A stretch of DNA of 12,302 nt from Candidatus Kapaibacterium sp. GTDB lineage: Bacteria; Bacteroidota; Ignavibacteria; Kapaibacteriales; UBA2268. Shown piece after piece: positions 1-7,299 of the stretch. The position numbers and the translations under genes were made by a program. Numbering within the stretch: the stretch's first letter is position 1; each line of letters opens with the position of its first letter. The notes beneath the pieces were generated by a model. It did no database searches. It saw only the letters and a program-made list of their open reading frames with translations, and was not told the DNA's origin. The stretch is from the NCBI GenBank assembly GCA_028691175.1, contig JAQUZU010000052.1, positions 1 through 12,302 of the forward strand, in the 5' to 3' direction.

Positions 1-90
1 TGTAAAGTAATTTCCGTTATATACAACACCCATTTTATCGGTTTCTTTATAACGTACGCGTATTTGATGATCGTGTATTATTCTATCCAT
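1..90 (-). CDS. Acyl-CoA thioesterase, hotdog fold (YbgC/4HBT type), 5' part only
   Basis: A 30-codon N-terminal fragment, read from an ATG at 90-88 to the window edge with no stop. It contains RVRYKETDKMGVVY followed by NGNY, which is the N-terminal signature of the 4-hydroxybenzoyl-CoA thioesterase / YbgC family. In that family the Asp of the T-D-x-x-G-V-V-Y block (here D18) is the catalytic acid. Such enzymes hydrolyse acyl-CoA or acyl-ACP thioesters in the cytoplasm; the substrate cannot be told from this fragment. It lies downstream of trxA on the same strand, separated from it by a strong terminator, so it probably has its own promoter in 91-155, where I see no clear match to a consensus. 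The ribosome binding site is weak. Family call is confident, exact function is not. Confidence 0.8.
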   Translation of the reverse strand, partial: MDRIIHDHQIRVRYKETDKMGVVYNGNYFT

Positions 91-155
91 AGTGTCTCGG
101 ATTGTTCAAAAAAGTATGTTAACGTTTTTTTTCGTAAAATGTTGCATTTATATGC

Positions 156-194
156 AAAAAACGGGAAACTCGAATTGTTCGTTCGAGTTTCCCG
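156..194 (-). terminator. Rho-independent terminator of trxA
   Basis: A perfect 13-bp inverted repeat (162-174 with 182-194, 7-nt loop) is followed on the minus strand by six T residues (161-156). It begins 20 bases past the trxA stop codon. The other side of the hairpin has no T run, so it acts only on minus-strand transcription and isolates trxA from the thioesterase gene beyond it. Confidence 0.92.
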
Positions 195-214
195 CATAAT
201 AAATCCGAGAAAAC

Positions 215-541
215 TTATAGTAATTCTTTAAGTTTGTCTTCGAGTTGTGTTTTCGGAACTGCACCGATAACGGTGTCTACTAATTCGCCGCCCTTGAAGT
301 ACAGTACAGTCGGAATTGAGCGAATGCCGTATTTCATCGCGATATTCTGGTTGTTATCCACGTCGACTTTGCCTACGCGGGCTTTGCCGGCATATTCTTT
401 AGCGATTTCTTCGATATACGGAGTAATCATTCTGCAAGGACCGCACCATGTAGCCCAAAAATCGAGAACTACAGGAACATCAGATTTAAGCACATCTTCT
501 TCAAAAGTGGCATCGGTTACTTGTAATACGTTTTCTGCCAT
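215..541 (-). CDS. trxA: Thioredoxin
   Basis: A 108-residue single-domain cytoplasmic thioredoxin, the usual family length, that reduces protein disulfides and is itself recharged by thioredoxin reductase. The redox-active motif WCGPC is at residues 32-36 (C33 and C36), preceded by the buried-Asp segment VVLDFWAT (D27), and the conserved cis-proline is P77 in SIPT. There is no signal peptide, which separates it from periplasmic TlpA/ResA-like proteins. The start ATG (541-539) is preceded by AAAGGA at good spacing, one of the clearer ribosome binding sites here. It follows the large secreted-protein gene by 97 bases on the same strand and ends in its own terminator. A promoter candidate in that gap suggests independent expression. 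Confidence 0.97.
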   Translation of the reverse strand: MAENVLQVTDATFEEDVLKSDVPVVLDFWATWCGPCRMITPYIEEIAKEYAGKARVGKVDVDNNQNIAMKYGIRSIPTVLYFKGGELVDTVIGAVPKTQLEDKLKELL

Positions 542-593
542 TATATTTTCCTTTAAATTATTTTGTGAATATATTTTCTTTTTTTGCTTTTAC

Positions 594-623
594 CAATAAT
601 AAGAAACGGGAAAAGTGTTCAAA
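594..623 (-). promoter_or_regulatory. Possible trxA promoter (Bacteroidota type)
   Basis: Read on the minus strand, TTTG (623-620), an 18-base spacer and TATTATTG (601-594) resemble the Bacteroidota -33 TTTG / -7 TAnnTTTG consensus with one mismatch in the -7 box and a slightly short spacer. It would start transcription around 50 bases before the trxA ATG. The same imperfect -7 octamer recurs ahead of the large minus-strand gene. Suggestive only, since AT-rich gaps give chance matches. Confidence 0.35.
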
Positions 624-638
624 TATTTGATTTATGTA

Positions 639-3600
639 TTATTTTTTAATAAAATTCTTTTTAATGTCGTAATTCTTGCCAACTATTCTGATAAAGTAAC
701 TGCCGGCGGAGAGTTCTGCGATGTTAAATTTGCCTTCGTTTCCGTTGCTCAGGTCGAATTTGTCGCTCATGAGCACGCGTCCGGAGTTGTCGAAAAGTTC
801 CACCGGTACAAGCCCGAGATTTTCGTCAACACGGAAGCGGACTTCGCCGATTGTCGGGTTTGGATAAAGTCGGAGAAGGTTGTCTGTCTGCATGTCCTCG
901 ACTGAAGTAATCGCGCCGATACTGAATGAATATGTCAGGCGGTAACCGAAGTCCGGCTGGAAGACTTTTGCGGTCGTGCCGTCCGGAGCAAGCATTTTGA
1001 GCGAGCCGCTTCCCATCTCCGAAACTGCCCAGTAACTGATGCCTATTTGCTCGTCGCTGATGATTTCCATCGTGTAGCAGCCATCAGGCAGGTCGAGAAC
1101 GTCTCGATATGAAACACTGTTGTTAATGTTGGAGCGGTTAACGACGATGTTTCCGGACATGTCTTTTACTGTCATGTGAATTGTTGAAGCGTAATTTGTC
1201 GGTGCGGTCAAAACTAGAGTGCAGCCTTTTTCATAGATGTCCGGCAATTCGAAATCTGTGGTCATTCCGTCGTTGTCGGCGTACTGATCTGTGCCGCCGT
1301 TCGGTTCGGATATTTTGACGGAGAATTTCTTCTCTGCCGCCGGATACCAGAAGTCGGCTGTAATCGGCAGTTCTACCGTGTCTTTCAGGTTTGCTCCGAG
1401 CGAGCCTGTCCAAGTATATTCGCGGTCGGTTTTGCCGGCGATTCCGTATTCGAATTTCAGCGAAGTGAGGTCGCTCGAGCCGTTATTGCGGATAATGATT
1501 TTCGGGCCTACGCAAATAGGATTTACGCGCGAATACAGCGGGAAGTTGTTCGGCGAGATTACGTCAACGATTTCGGCGTCGAGGTCGTGATTTTGTGCCC
1601 CGTATTCGAAGACCTGCATTGCGACGATATAATTTCCGGTGCCCATGCCCTGATTGTCGCTCGGAACAGGCGTGATACTATAGTCGAACCAAACGTCGTC
1701 GTAATTAGAATATTCCGGCAACTCAAAGTCGAAATCTTTGACAACATCGCCCGGACACCAGCCCTCGCGCGATCCCGGCCAGGTTCCGCCCTGCGGAAAT
1801 ACCGGATTAAGAGCGCAGTCGTATTCTTGCCAGACGTGCCATTTATGTTCTTTTTCTTCGGTTGTGATTGTATGCGTATTGTCTTTCCATTCGCAGCAAT
1901 GCGGAAAAGACCCGTCGTTGCTCTGATGCCCGTGCCCGGTAAGGCGGGTTTTGAGTTTCAATTGTCGGGTTTCCGGCTGCTTAACGAGAGAAGTTTCCCT
2001 CAAAACAATATCGCTCGCCCTGTCGCGGTAGTCCATGCTGCGATAGCTGCCCCATATTTCGGTCATTTTAACGACATCTCTCGGCGGAATTCCCTCGTAG
2101 AAGTCAAAACTTACGTCGATGAGTTCCTGCAAATTTCCGGCAGAAAAAGTTACGTCGCCATGCAGGTATGGTTCGTAGTCCGTAACATCATATTTCCAGG
2201 TGAAGCCGTCCGGACCGAGGTCAAGTCCCTTGCCGTACGGCGTGATGAAACGTCCGATTTCGATTTCTTCGATGAGTGGCTCGCTTGCAGTTTGATATGC
2301 GAGATCTTCGTTTGTTACTTCGCCCTCTTTTTCAATTGCCTGAGAATTTCCCTCGCTTATAGTGCCATCTGCAGCGTAGTATTGATTATCGCCGGCGAGT
2401 AATACTTTCTGAATAGATTTAATTACCGGTGCGTGGTCTGTGATTTCAAATTCAGCGAGCGATACAGGATGCAGATATTCCGTATAATCGCACCCGAGAG
2501 TGCAATCTTCGCGAGTAAATTCTCCTGAAATCAGCGAAATTGCCGGAACTGTAGTGCTGCTTGAGGTAATCGGATTATCGACGGCTGCGACTTGGCAAAC
2601 GCCCGGAAAACCAAACATCGCACCGTCGTTATGATTCGGACTGCTGTCCTTGACAGTTATGTCGTCGATGTCCTGAAATGTATAATTTAACAGCAAATTA
2701 TCGTAGCTCGGGTGCTCCGAGGTAAGGAATTTATTGCTCCAAGTAGCGATTTCTTCTTCCGGCAAAGTTTTGTCCCAAATTCTGACGTCGAAAATTCCGG
2801 CATCTACGCACGCACTATTCCATTCGAGCGACGAAACAGTGAAAGGTTCGGTTCCGCCGGCCGTGTAATTCGGCAAAATTCCGGTATAAGTAGTGGTTGC
2901 CGGCTGTCCGTTGATGAAAATCTTTAATTTGTCGGAGTTATTTTCCTGCGTCCCGTCGTAAGTAACTGCGATATGTGCCCATTCGCCGAGCGTCAATGCA
3001 CCGGATACTTTACCGTATGAGTTCATGCCGTTGCGGATCATGAAGTAAAGATCGCCCTGTGTGTCGCCGGTTTCGAAATGCAGTTGGTCGCCGATACCCA
3101 TGATTTTCGCCCAGTTTTTCCACGAATCAATTCGTACAAAGGCTTCCATGGTGAAGTGGGTAACGTTTTTCAGGAGGTCGGGATTATTCGAATATACGTA
3201 GTCGTTTGTGCCGTCGAACTTCAGTATTTTTGGCGTGTTTTGCCCGAAGAAAGCATTTCCGGAAAAGCCGGAGCCGACTAATTCGGCTGTTTCGCTCGAG
3301 AAGCCGTCCGCCGAAATTTCGATCACCAGCGAGTTGCGGTTTTTAGTTGCGAAGTCTTCGAAAAAGTCAACTATGCCGAGCCCGTCCGCCGGACATTCAT
3401 AGTCGCCCTCGAAGAGTGTAGTCATGCCGCTTCTGTATCCGGTAAAATCGGGAGTTGTGGTATTCAGCATTTTGACTTTTAGATTTTTGAGGACAGCGCC
3501 ACCGGCGTTGTTGAACATTAGTTGCATTCTGCCAAAGGTTTTCGACATCAGGTCTTTGTCTCTGAGTTCGCTAAACGGAATCATAACCTGAAGACGGAAC

Positions 3601-4094
3601 GGCTGCGTTCCGCGGGCGATTACTTCGTCGCTGCCGGTAAATGCCGCGATAGTTTCCGGACTGCCGCCGTCGCTTGTGATGCGTTTTCCGGAGATTGTAG
3701 TGCGTCCGGTTCTTGTAATTGAAGAGGCTTCGGGATTGTATGCGGCATATTCAAGTTTGTCCGCTGTGCTCGCACCGAGCATGTATTTGCGGTGAGTTCG
3801 GGCGTAAGATGTGTCGCGTCCGGTGTTGTGGTGAATCACATTATATGTCAGATAATCCCATTCGCCGCAATTATATGCATCATGAGCGGTTTTAGGGTCG
3901 CATTTCAGCGTATAATTCATAATTATTTTGCGATATTTTTTGCTTGCGTCCGGAAATTGCCAAGTACCCTGACGAGTGAGAACAGAGTCGAAAGTCAGCG
4001 TCTGAATGCGCGTAACGTTGTCGTTTGCACTCAGATTTCCAATGCTGCCGCAGAGCATTGCTCCGGCAAGGATATGGAGTAGTTTTTTCTTCAT
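639..4094 (-). CDS. Secreted PNGase F-like glycoprotein amidase with inserted LamG domain and T9SS sorting domain
   Basis: A 1151-residue protein. Residues 1-23 form a signal peptide (KKK, hydrophobic core, likely cleavage after LSA). Residues 44-86 match the start of peptide-N-glycosidase F and end in CGEWD. The rest of that fold resumes at 607-830: GRFITPYG (614-621), YDVTDY (635-640), TGHGH (719-723), CCEW (733-736) and GWCPG (778-782). D80 and E735 align with the PNGase F catalytic Asp and Glu (D60 and E206, from memory). Between the halves lie a jelly-roll-like module (about 160-270) and a LamG/concanavalin-like domain (about 288-475). Then follow a CARDB/Ig-like segment (840-950), another beta-rich module (955-1060) and a T9SS sorting domain (1070-1151, starting LRLYPNP). 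Likely role: removing N-glycans from glycoproteins outside the cell, exported by the type IX system. Activity and substrate are inferred; LamG may bind glycans. No terminator is visible before trxA. Confidence 0.85.
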   Translation of the reverse strand: MKKKLLHILAGAMLCGSIGNLSANDNVTRIQTLTFDSVLTRQGTWQFPDASKKYRKIIMNYTLKCDPKTAHDAYNCGEWDYLTYNVIHHNTGRDTSYARTHRKYMLGASTADKLEYAAYNPEASSITRTGRTTISGKRITSDGGSPETIAAFTGSDEVIARGTQPFRLQVMIPFSELRDKDLMSKTFGRMQLMFNNAGGAVLKNLKVKMLNTTTPDFTGYRSGMTTLFEGDYECPADGLGIVDFFEDFATKNRNSLVIEISADGFSSETAELVGSGFSGNAFFGQNTPKILKFDGTNDYVYSNNPDLLKNVTHFTMEAFVRIDSWKNWAKIMGIGDQLHFETGDTQGDLYFMIRNGMNSYGKVSGALTLGEWAHIAVTYDGTQENNSDKLKIFINGQPATTTYTGILPNYTAGGTEPFTVSSLEWNSACVDAGIFDVRIWDKTLPEEEIATWSNKFLTSEHPSYDNLLLNYTFQDIDDITVKDSSPNHNDGAMFGFPGVCQVAAVDNPITSSSTTVPAISLISGEFTREDCTLGCDYTEYLHPVSLAEFEITDHAPVIKSIQKVLLAGDNQYYAADGTISEGNSQAIEKEGEVTNEDLAYQTASEPLIEEIEIGRFITPYGKGLDLGPDGFTWKYDVTDYEPYLHGDVTFSAGNLQELIDVSFDFYEGIPPRDVVKMTEIWGSYRSMDYRDRASDIVLRETSLVKQPETRQLKLKTRLTGHGHQSNDGSFPHCCEWKDNTHTITTEEKEHKWHVWQEYDCALNPVFPQGGTWPGSREGWCPGDVVKDFDFELPEYSNYDDVWFDYSITPVPSDNQGMGTGNYIVAMQVFEYGAQNHDLDAEIVDVISPNNFPLYSRVNPICVGPKIIIRNNGSSDLTSLKFEYGIAGKTDREYTWTGSLGANLKDTVELPITADFWYPAAEKKFSVKISEPNGGTDQYADNDGMTTDFELPDIYEKGCTLVLTAPTNYASTIHMTVKDMSGNIVVNRSNINNSVSYRDVLDLPDGCYTMEIISDEQIGISYWAVSEMGSGSLKMLAPDGTTAKVFQPDFGYRLTYSFSIGAITSVEDMQTDNLLRLYPNPTIGEVRFRVDENLGLVPVELFDNSGRVLMSDKFDLSNGNEGKFNIAELSAGSYFIRIVGKNYDIKKNFIKK

Positions 4095-4162
4095 AATATT
4101 TTCCGATTATATGTACATGTAATTTTTTCTTTTTGTTAATTAAAATGTAGACAGATATTCGG

Positions 4163-4195
4163 CAATAATATTGCACCAAAAAAAGTAACGGCAAA
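4163..4195 (-). promoter_or_regulatory. Possible promoter of the PNGase F-like gene
   Basis: On the minus strand, TTTG (4195-4192), 21 bases, then TATTATTG (4170-4163) matches the Bacteroidota -33/-7 pattern with one mismatch in the -7 box. It lies about 70 bases before the ATG, in the AT-rich divergent region. Weak evidence on its own. Confidence 0.3.
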
Positions 4196-4260
4196 TATTT
4201 AAAGTTTGACTCCGAAAAAATGAAACAAATTCAGTTTTTAGCGTGTGAAAATAATATTTA

Positions 4261-4292
4261 TTTGGATATTCGAAAATATTTCCGTAATTTTG
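4261..4292 (+). promoter_or_regulatory. Bacteroidota-type promoter of the DUF177-rpmF-fab cluster
   Basis: TTTG at 4261-4264, a 20-base spacer and TAATTTTG at 4285-4292 fit the Bacteroidota housekeeping consensus (TTTG, 19-21 bases, TAnnTTTG) without mismatch. Transcription would start about six bases beyond the -7 box, near 4298, leaving a leader of about 22 bases before the ATG at 4321. It is the only perfect match in the 226-base divergent region and is placed to drive the whole plus-strand cluster. Confidence 0.6.
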
Positions 4293-4320
4293 TGTTTTAT
4301 ATATAATAACGCATACGAAA

Positions 4321-4848
4321 ATGCTCGAAATTTATATACAGGGACTTGGCGACGGCGTTCATGCTGTCGATGCCACTTGCAGGGCGGAAGACTTGCCGGA
4401 AATGTGTCCGGAGTTTTTCGGCGATGTCGCAGTCTGCGGTCAGATGCGGATAATCGGCAAGCGCTATTCGCTGAATTTGACGGCGAAATGCAAAGCGCTG
4501 CTAACATGCGACGTCAGCCTCGAAGAGTATGAAGAAGAAATTTCGGCGGAATTTTCGCTTGTATATCTTGCAGATGCGGAACTATATAATATGATGGATA
4601 AAGACGATATGCCGGCAGAGACTTCGTCCGGCGAACGCGTTATCTTCCCGGAAGACAAAACGATTGATATTTCGGAGGACGTTCGCGAGGAACTTTGCGT
4701 AAATTTGCCGATGAAACATGTTGCGCCACAGTATCGCGACAAAGATTTTTTCGAACTTTACCCGGAACTTAAGCCCAAGGAAACGGTCAGCGATTTTGCC
4801 GACGGAGACGAAAGATGGGCAAAATTGAAAAATTTTAAACTAAAATAA
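4321..4848 (+). CDS. DUF177 (YceD-like) protein, rpmF-linked
   Basis: A 175-residue cytoplasmic protein assigned to the DUF177/YceD family, whose gene stands directly before rpmF in most bacteria and which has been linked to 23S rRNA handling. Supporting features are the length, the invariant position before rpmF, the block IDISEDVREELCVNLPMK (115-132), which matches the family pattern of an acidic helix leading into a LPM/VPM segment, and the C-terminal RWAKLKNFK (165-173), resembling the usual family ending. The Cys that often follows the VPMK-type block is replaced (HVAP, 133-136). The start ATG directly follows a short leader without a purine-rich ribosome binding site. It is the first gene after the divergent promoter. 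The biochemical role of the family is not firmly settled. Confidence 0.82.
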   Translation: MLEIYIQGLGDGVHAVDATCRAEDLPEMCPEFFGDVAVCGQMRIIGKRYSLNLTAKCKALLTCDVSLEEYEEEISAEFSLVYLADAELYNMMDKDDMPAETSSGERVIFPEDKTIDISEDVREELCVNLPMKHVAPQYRDKDFFELYPELKPKETVSDFADGDERWAKLKNFKLK

Positions 4849-4939
4849 AATACGTTTCGTCTATATTAGCCGAACAATTTTTATTTAAGCTAGATTGAAC
4901 GAATTAACTAATATATAATTTTTAATAGGACAATAAGTC

Positions 4940-5119
4940 ATGCCAAATCCAAAGCGCAGACACTCGAAAACTCGTAGAGACAAGAGACGTACTCATTATA
5001 AAGGTACTGCACCATCGGTAAATCTTTGCCCGCAATGCAACGCGCCAAAGTTACCGCACAGAGCATGCCCGGAATGCGGATACTATAACGGTAGAAAAGT
5101 TCTCCAAGTAGAGGACTAA
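4940..5119 (+). CDS. rpmF: Large ribosomal subunit protein bL32
   Basis: A 59-residue, strongly basic ribosomal protein of normal family length. It starts MPNPKRRHSKTRRDKRR, the universal L32 beginning, and has a zinc ribbon made by two Cys pairs, C30/C33 (CPQC) and C43/C46 (CPEC), followed by GYYNGRKV. This is the four-Cys, zinc-binding form rather than the Cys-less form. L32 is part of the 50S subunit near the peptidyl transferase region. The ATG is preceded by TAGGA nine bases upstream. It sits 91 bases after the DUF177 gene and 76 bases before plsX, from which it is separated by a strong hairpin, consistent with ribosomal protein being made in excess of the lipid enzymes. Confidence 0.97.
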   Translation: MPNPKRRHSKTRRDKRRTHYKGTAPSVNLCPQCNAPKLPHRACPECGYYNGRKVLQVED

Positions 5120-5129
5120 GTGTTTTCAA

Positions 5130-5175
5130 CAAGGCAAAATGTTGAATCTTGGTACAATGTTTTGCCTTGATTTTC
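5130..5175 (+). terminator. Partial terminator or processing hairpin between rpmF and plsX
   Basis: CAAGGCAAAA (5130-5139) pairs perfectly with TTTTGCCTTG (5160-5169). The stem extends inward by five more pairs, two of them G-U (5140-5144 with 5155-5159), leaving a 10-base loop. A short T run (ATTTTCC) follows. It lies 11 bases past the rpmF stop. The short T run suggests incomplete termination, so some transcripts continue into plsX. Confidence 0.65.
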
Positions 5176-5195
5176 CTCATTAATTTTAGAATTTA

Positions 5196-6236
5196 ATGGT
5201 GAATAATAATACAGGTAAATTGCGTATCGCACTAGATGCTATGGGTGGAGATTTTGCGCCTGAAAATGAAATTCTTGGAGCAATTGAAGCATTTAGCAGC
5301 GGTATGCTGAACAAAGACGATACGGAAATCGTTCTCATCGGCAACGAGCAAAAAATAAAAAAATGTCTCGCGGCAAATGAGGTTCATGATATGTGCTATT
5401 CGATAGTGCATGCAGATGAAGTTGTAATGATGGAAGACGATCCGACAGAAGTAATTAAAACGAAAAAAAATTCCAGTCTCTATATTGCGGCAAAAATGCA
5501 GGCAGACGGCGATGCAGACGCGTTGGTTTCTACTGCAAATACCGGTGCGGTGATGGCAATTTCGACAGTTTTACTCGGAAGAATAAAGGGCGTAAGCCGT
5601 CCGACAATCGGTACTTTCCTGCCGGGCGATTCGCCGAAGCCCGTGCTCCTCGTTGATGCCGGAGCAAATGTCGATTGCAAGCCACTGTTCCTCTATGAAT
5701 TCGGAGTGATGGGCGGAATTTATGTATCGCAAATGCTTGATATAGCGAAACCAAGAATCGGACTCTTGAGCGTAGGCTCGGAGGACAAAAAAGGCAACGA
5801 CGTAGTTCGTGCCGCACACCAAATGCTTAGGCAAAATCCCAATATCAATTTTATCGGAAATGTAGAGGGCGGAGACATCATGCTCGGAAAATGTGACGTC
5901 GTGGTTTGCGATGGTTTCACCGGAAATGTTGTCCTTAAATTTGCCGAAAGCATGTCGAAACTACTGAAAGTGAAATTTAAAAATTATGCTGAACGCGGAC
6001 TTTCGAACAAACTCCTGATGGGCATGGCGATGCCGGCACTGAAGGATGTGTTTAAAGAGTTCAACTACGAAGAATATGGCGGAGTTCCGCTGATCGGAGT
6101 GAACGGTGTCTCGATAATCGGACACGGAAAGTCATCGCCTAAGGCTGTGAAAAATATGATATTTAAGGCGGTCGAGACCGTCCGGAGAGATGTCAATAAA
6201 CATATTGGCACGGCTCTCGCAGAAGCAAATAAGTAA
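5196..6236 (+). CDS. plsX: Phosphate acyltransferase PlsX
   Basis: A 346-residue cytoplasmic, membrane-associated enzyme that converts acyl-ACP plus phosphate to acyl-phosphate and free ACP. Acyl-phosphate is the donor for PlsY in the first step of phosphatidic acid synthesis. Family blocks seen in order: IALDAMGGDFAPE (11-23), STANTGAVMA (112-121), LLVDAGANVDCKP (151-163), LLSVGSEDKKGND (190-202), CDGFTGNVVLK (238-248) and GVPLIGVNGVSIIGHGKSS (296-314). Length and motif order are normal. The chosen ATG gives a short MVNNNTGK leader before the first strand; there is no clear Shine-Dalgarno sequence. It lies downstream of the rpmF hairpin and 62 bases before fabH, the classical rpmF-plsX-fabH arrangement. 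PlsY is not in this window. Confidence 0.96.
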   Translation: MVNNNTGKLRIALDAMGGDFAPENEILGAIEAFSSGMLNKDDTEIVLIGNEQKIKKCLAANEVHDMCYSIVHADEVVMMEDDPTEVIKTKKNSSLYIAAKMQADGDADALVSTANTGAVMAISTVLLGRIKGVSRPTIGTFLPGDSPKPVLLVDAGANVDCKPLFLYEFGVMGGIYVSQMLDIAKPRIGLLSVGSEDKKGNDVVRAAHQMLRQNPNINFIGNVEGGDIMLGKCDVVVCDGFTGNVVLKFAESMSKLLKVKFKNYAERGLSNKLLMGMAMPALKDVFKEFNYEEYGGVPLIGVNGVSIIGHGKSSPKAVKNMIFKAVETVRRDVNKHIGTALAEANK

Positions 6237-6298
6237 TGCGGTTATCTCTGATTTATTTTGGGATACTTCGTAGATTAATTAACTATTTTTGAGATAAA

Positions 6299-7297
6299 AT
6301 GACAGCAACAATAACCTCCATAGCACGGTATGTACCGCCGGAAGTGTATGATAACAAATATTTTGAGTCTTTTCTCGATACTACAGACGAGTGGATCACT
6401 CAGAGAACCGGTATCCATGAAAGACATTTTTTGAAAGAGGGCGCTACAAGCGACATGATAGTCCCCGCCGCACGTTTGTGCCTGGAAAAACGAGGACTTT
6501 CTCCGAAAGATGTAGATGCGATAATCGTCGCAACCGTAACGCCGGATCATCTCTTCCCGATTACTGCAGCGATTGTGCAAAAACAACTCGGAATCGAAAA
6601 AGTCTGGGGATTCGATATGAACGCCGCTTGCTCGAGTTTTGTGTTCGCACTCGTTACCGCATGCAAATTGGTTGAATCCGGTGTTGCAAGACGTATTCTG
6701 CTCTGTGGTGGCGATAAAATGAGCTCTATCATGGATATGCAGGACAGAAATCAGGCAGTGCTTTTCGGCGATGGTGCCGGAGTTGCCCTGATTGAACCGT
6801 CTGACGATCCGGAATGCGGACTCAGAGACTTTATGCTCAATATCGACGGCGAAGGCGAAAAATATCTGAAAATGGTAGCCGGCGGAAGTAAAAATCCTGC
6901 TTCAATCGAAACCGTTACAAGACGCGAGCACTTCATTCATCAAGAAGGACAGGCCGTTTTCAAAGCAGCCGTAAAGGGAATGGCTGATATTTCGCACGAA
7001 ATCATGAACCGCAACGGAATTACTCCGGAGACCTTGCGCTGGCTCGTGCCGCATCAGGCAAACTTGCGAATCATCAATGCTACAGCCGAAAGAATGAATA
7101 TCGGACCGGAAAAAGTAAAAGTCAATATTGAACGCTATGCAAATACGACAAGTGCAACTATTCCGATTTGCCTCTCCGAGCTAGTCGAAGAAAAACAACT
7201 CAAAAAAGGCGACAATATTATTATTTCGAGCTTCGGTGCGGGCTTTACCTGCGGTTCGATTTACTTCAAGTGGAATTCTAACGGATACATGGAGTAA
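6299..7297 (+). CDS. fabH: Beta-ketoacyl-ACP synthase III
   Basis: A 332-residue thiolase-fold condensing enzyme that starts fatty acid synthesis by joining an acyl-CoA primer to malonyl-ACP. The catalytic triad is visible: C111 in NAACSSF, H252 in PHQAN and N282 in YANTTSA. TTDEWITQRTGI (28-39) and the C-terminal SFGAGFTCGSIYFKW (311-325) are typical KAS III sequences. The primer (acetyl or branched-chain) cannot be read from sequence alone. The ATG at 6299 gives the standard N-terminus (ITSIARYVPPEV) and has only a weak GAG upstream. fabD starts two bases past the fabH stop codon, so the two are probably translationally coupled. Confidence 0.97.
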   Translation: MTATITSIARYVPPEVYDNKYFESFLDTTDEWITQRTGIHERHFLKEGATSDMIVPAARLCLEKRGLSPKDVDAIIVATVTPDHLFPITAAIVQKQLGIEKVWGFDMNAACSSFVFALVTACKLVESGVARRILLCGGDKMSSIMDMQDRNQAVLFGDGAGVALIEPSDDPECGLRDFMLNIDGEGEKYLKMVAGGSKNPASIETVTRREHFIHQEGQAVFKAAVKGMADISHEIMNRNGITPETLRWLVPHQANLRIINATAERMNIGPEKVKVNIERYANTTSATIPICLSELVEEKQLKKGDNIIISSFGAGFTCGSIYFKWNSNGYME

Positions 7298-7299
7298 AA

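Noticed and set aside
1587..2402. A 271-codon open frame on the plus strand
   Set aside because: It lies wholly antisense to the PNGase F-like gene, whose motifs are unmistakable there. Its translation has no recognisable domain, so it is a shadow of codon bias.
639..4094. Frequent TCCGGA/CCGGA strings as a repeat or recognition motif
   Set aside because: They fall mostly in frame as Pro CCG or Ser TCC followed by Gly or Glu codons, and are equally common in the fab genes, so codon preference explains them.
4895..4923. TTG and TAATTTTT upstream of rpmF as a promoter
   Set aside because: The -7 box lacks the final G, the -33 match is only three bases and the gap is AT-rich, so it cannot be told from background.
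6257..6291. TTTG followed by TATTTTTG (6284-6291) as a fabH promoter
   Set aside because: The -7 box fits, but the spacer is 23 bases and the start would fall within about two bases of the fabH ATG, implying a nearly leaderless message. Chance match is as likely.
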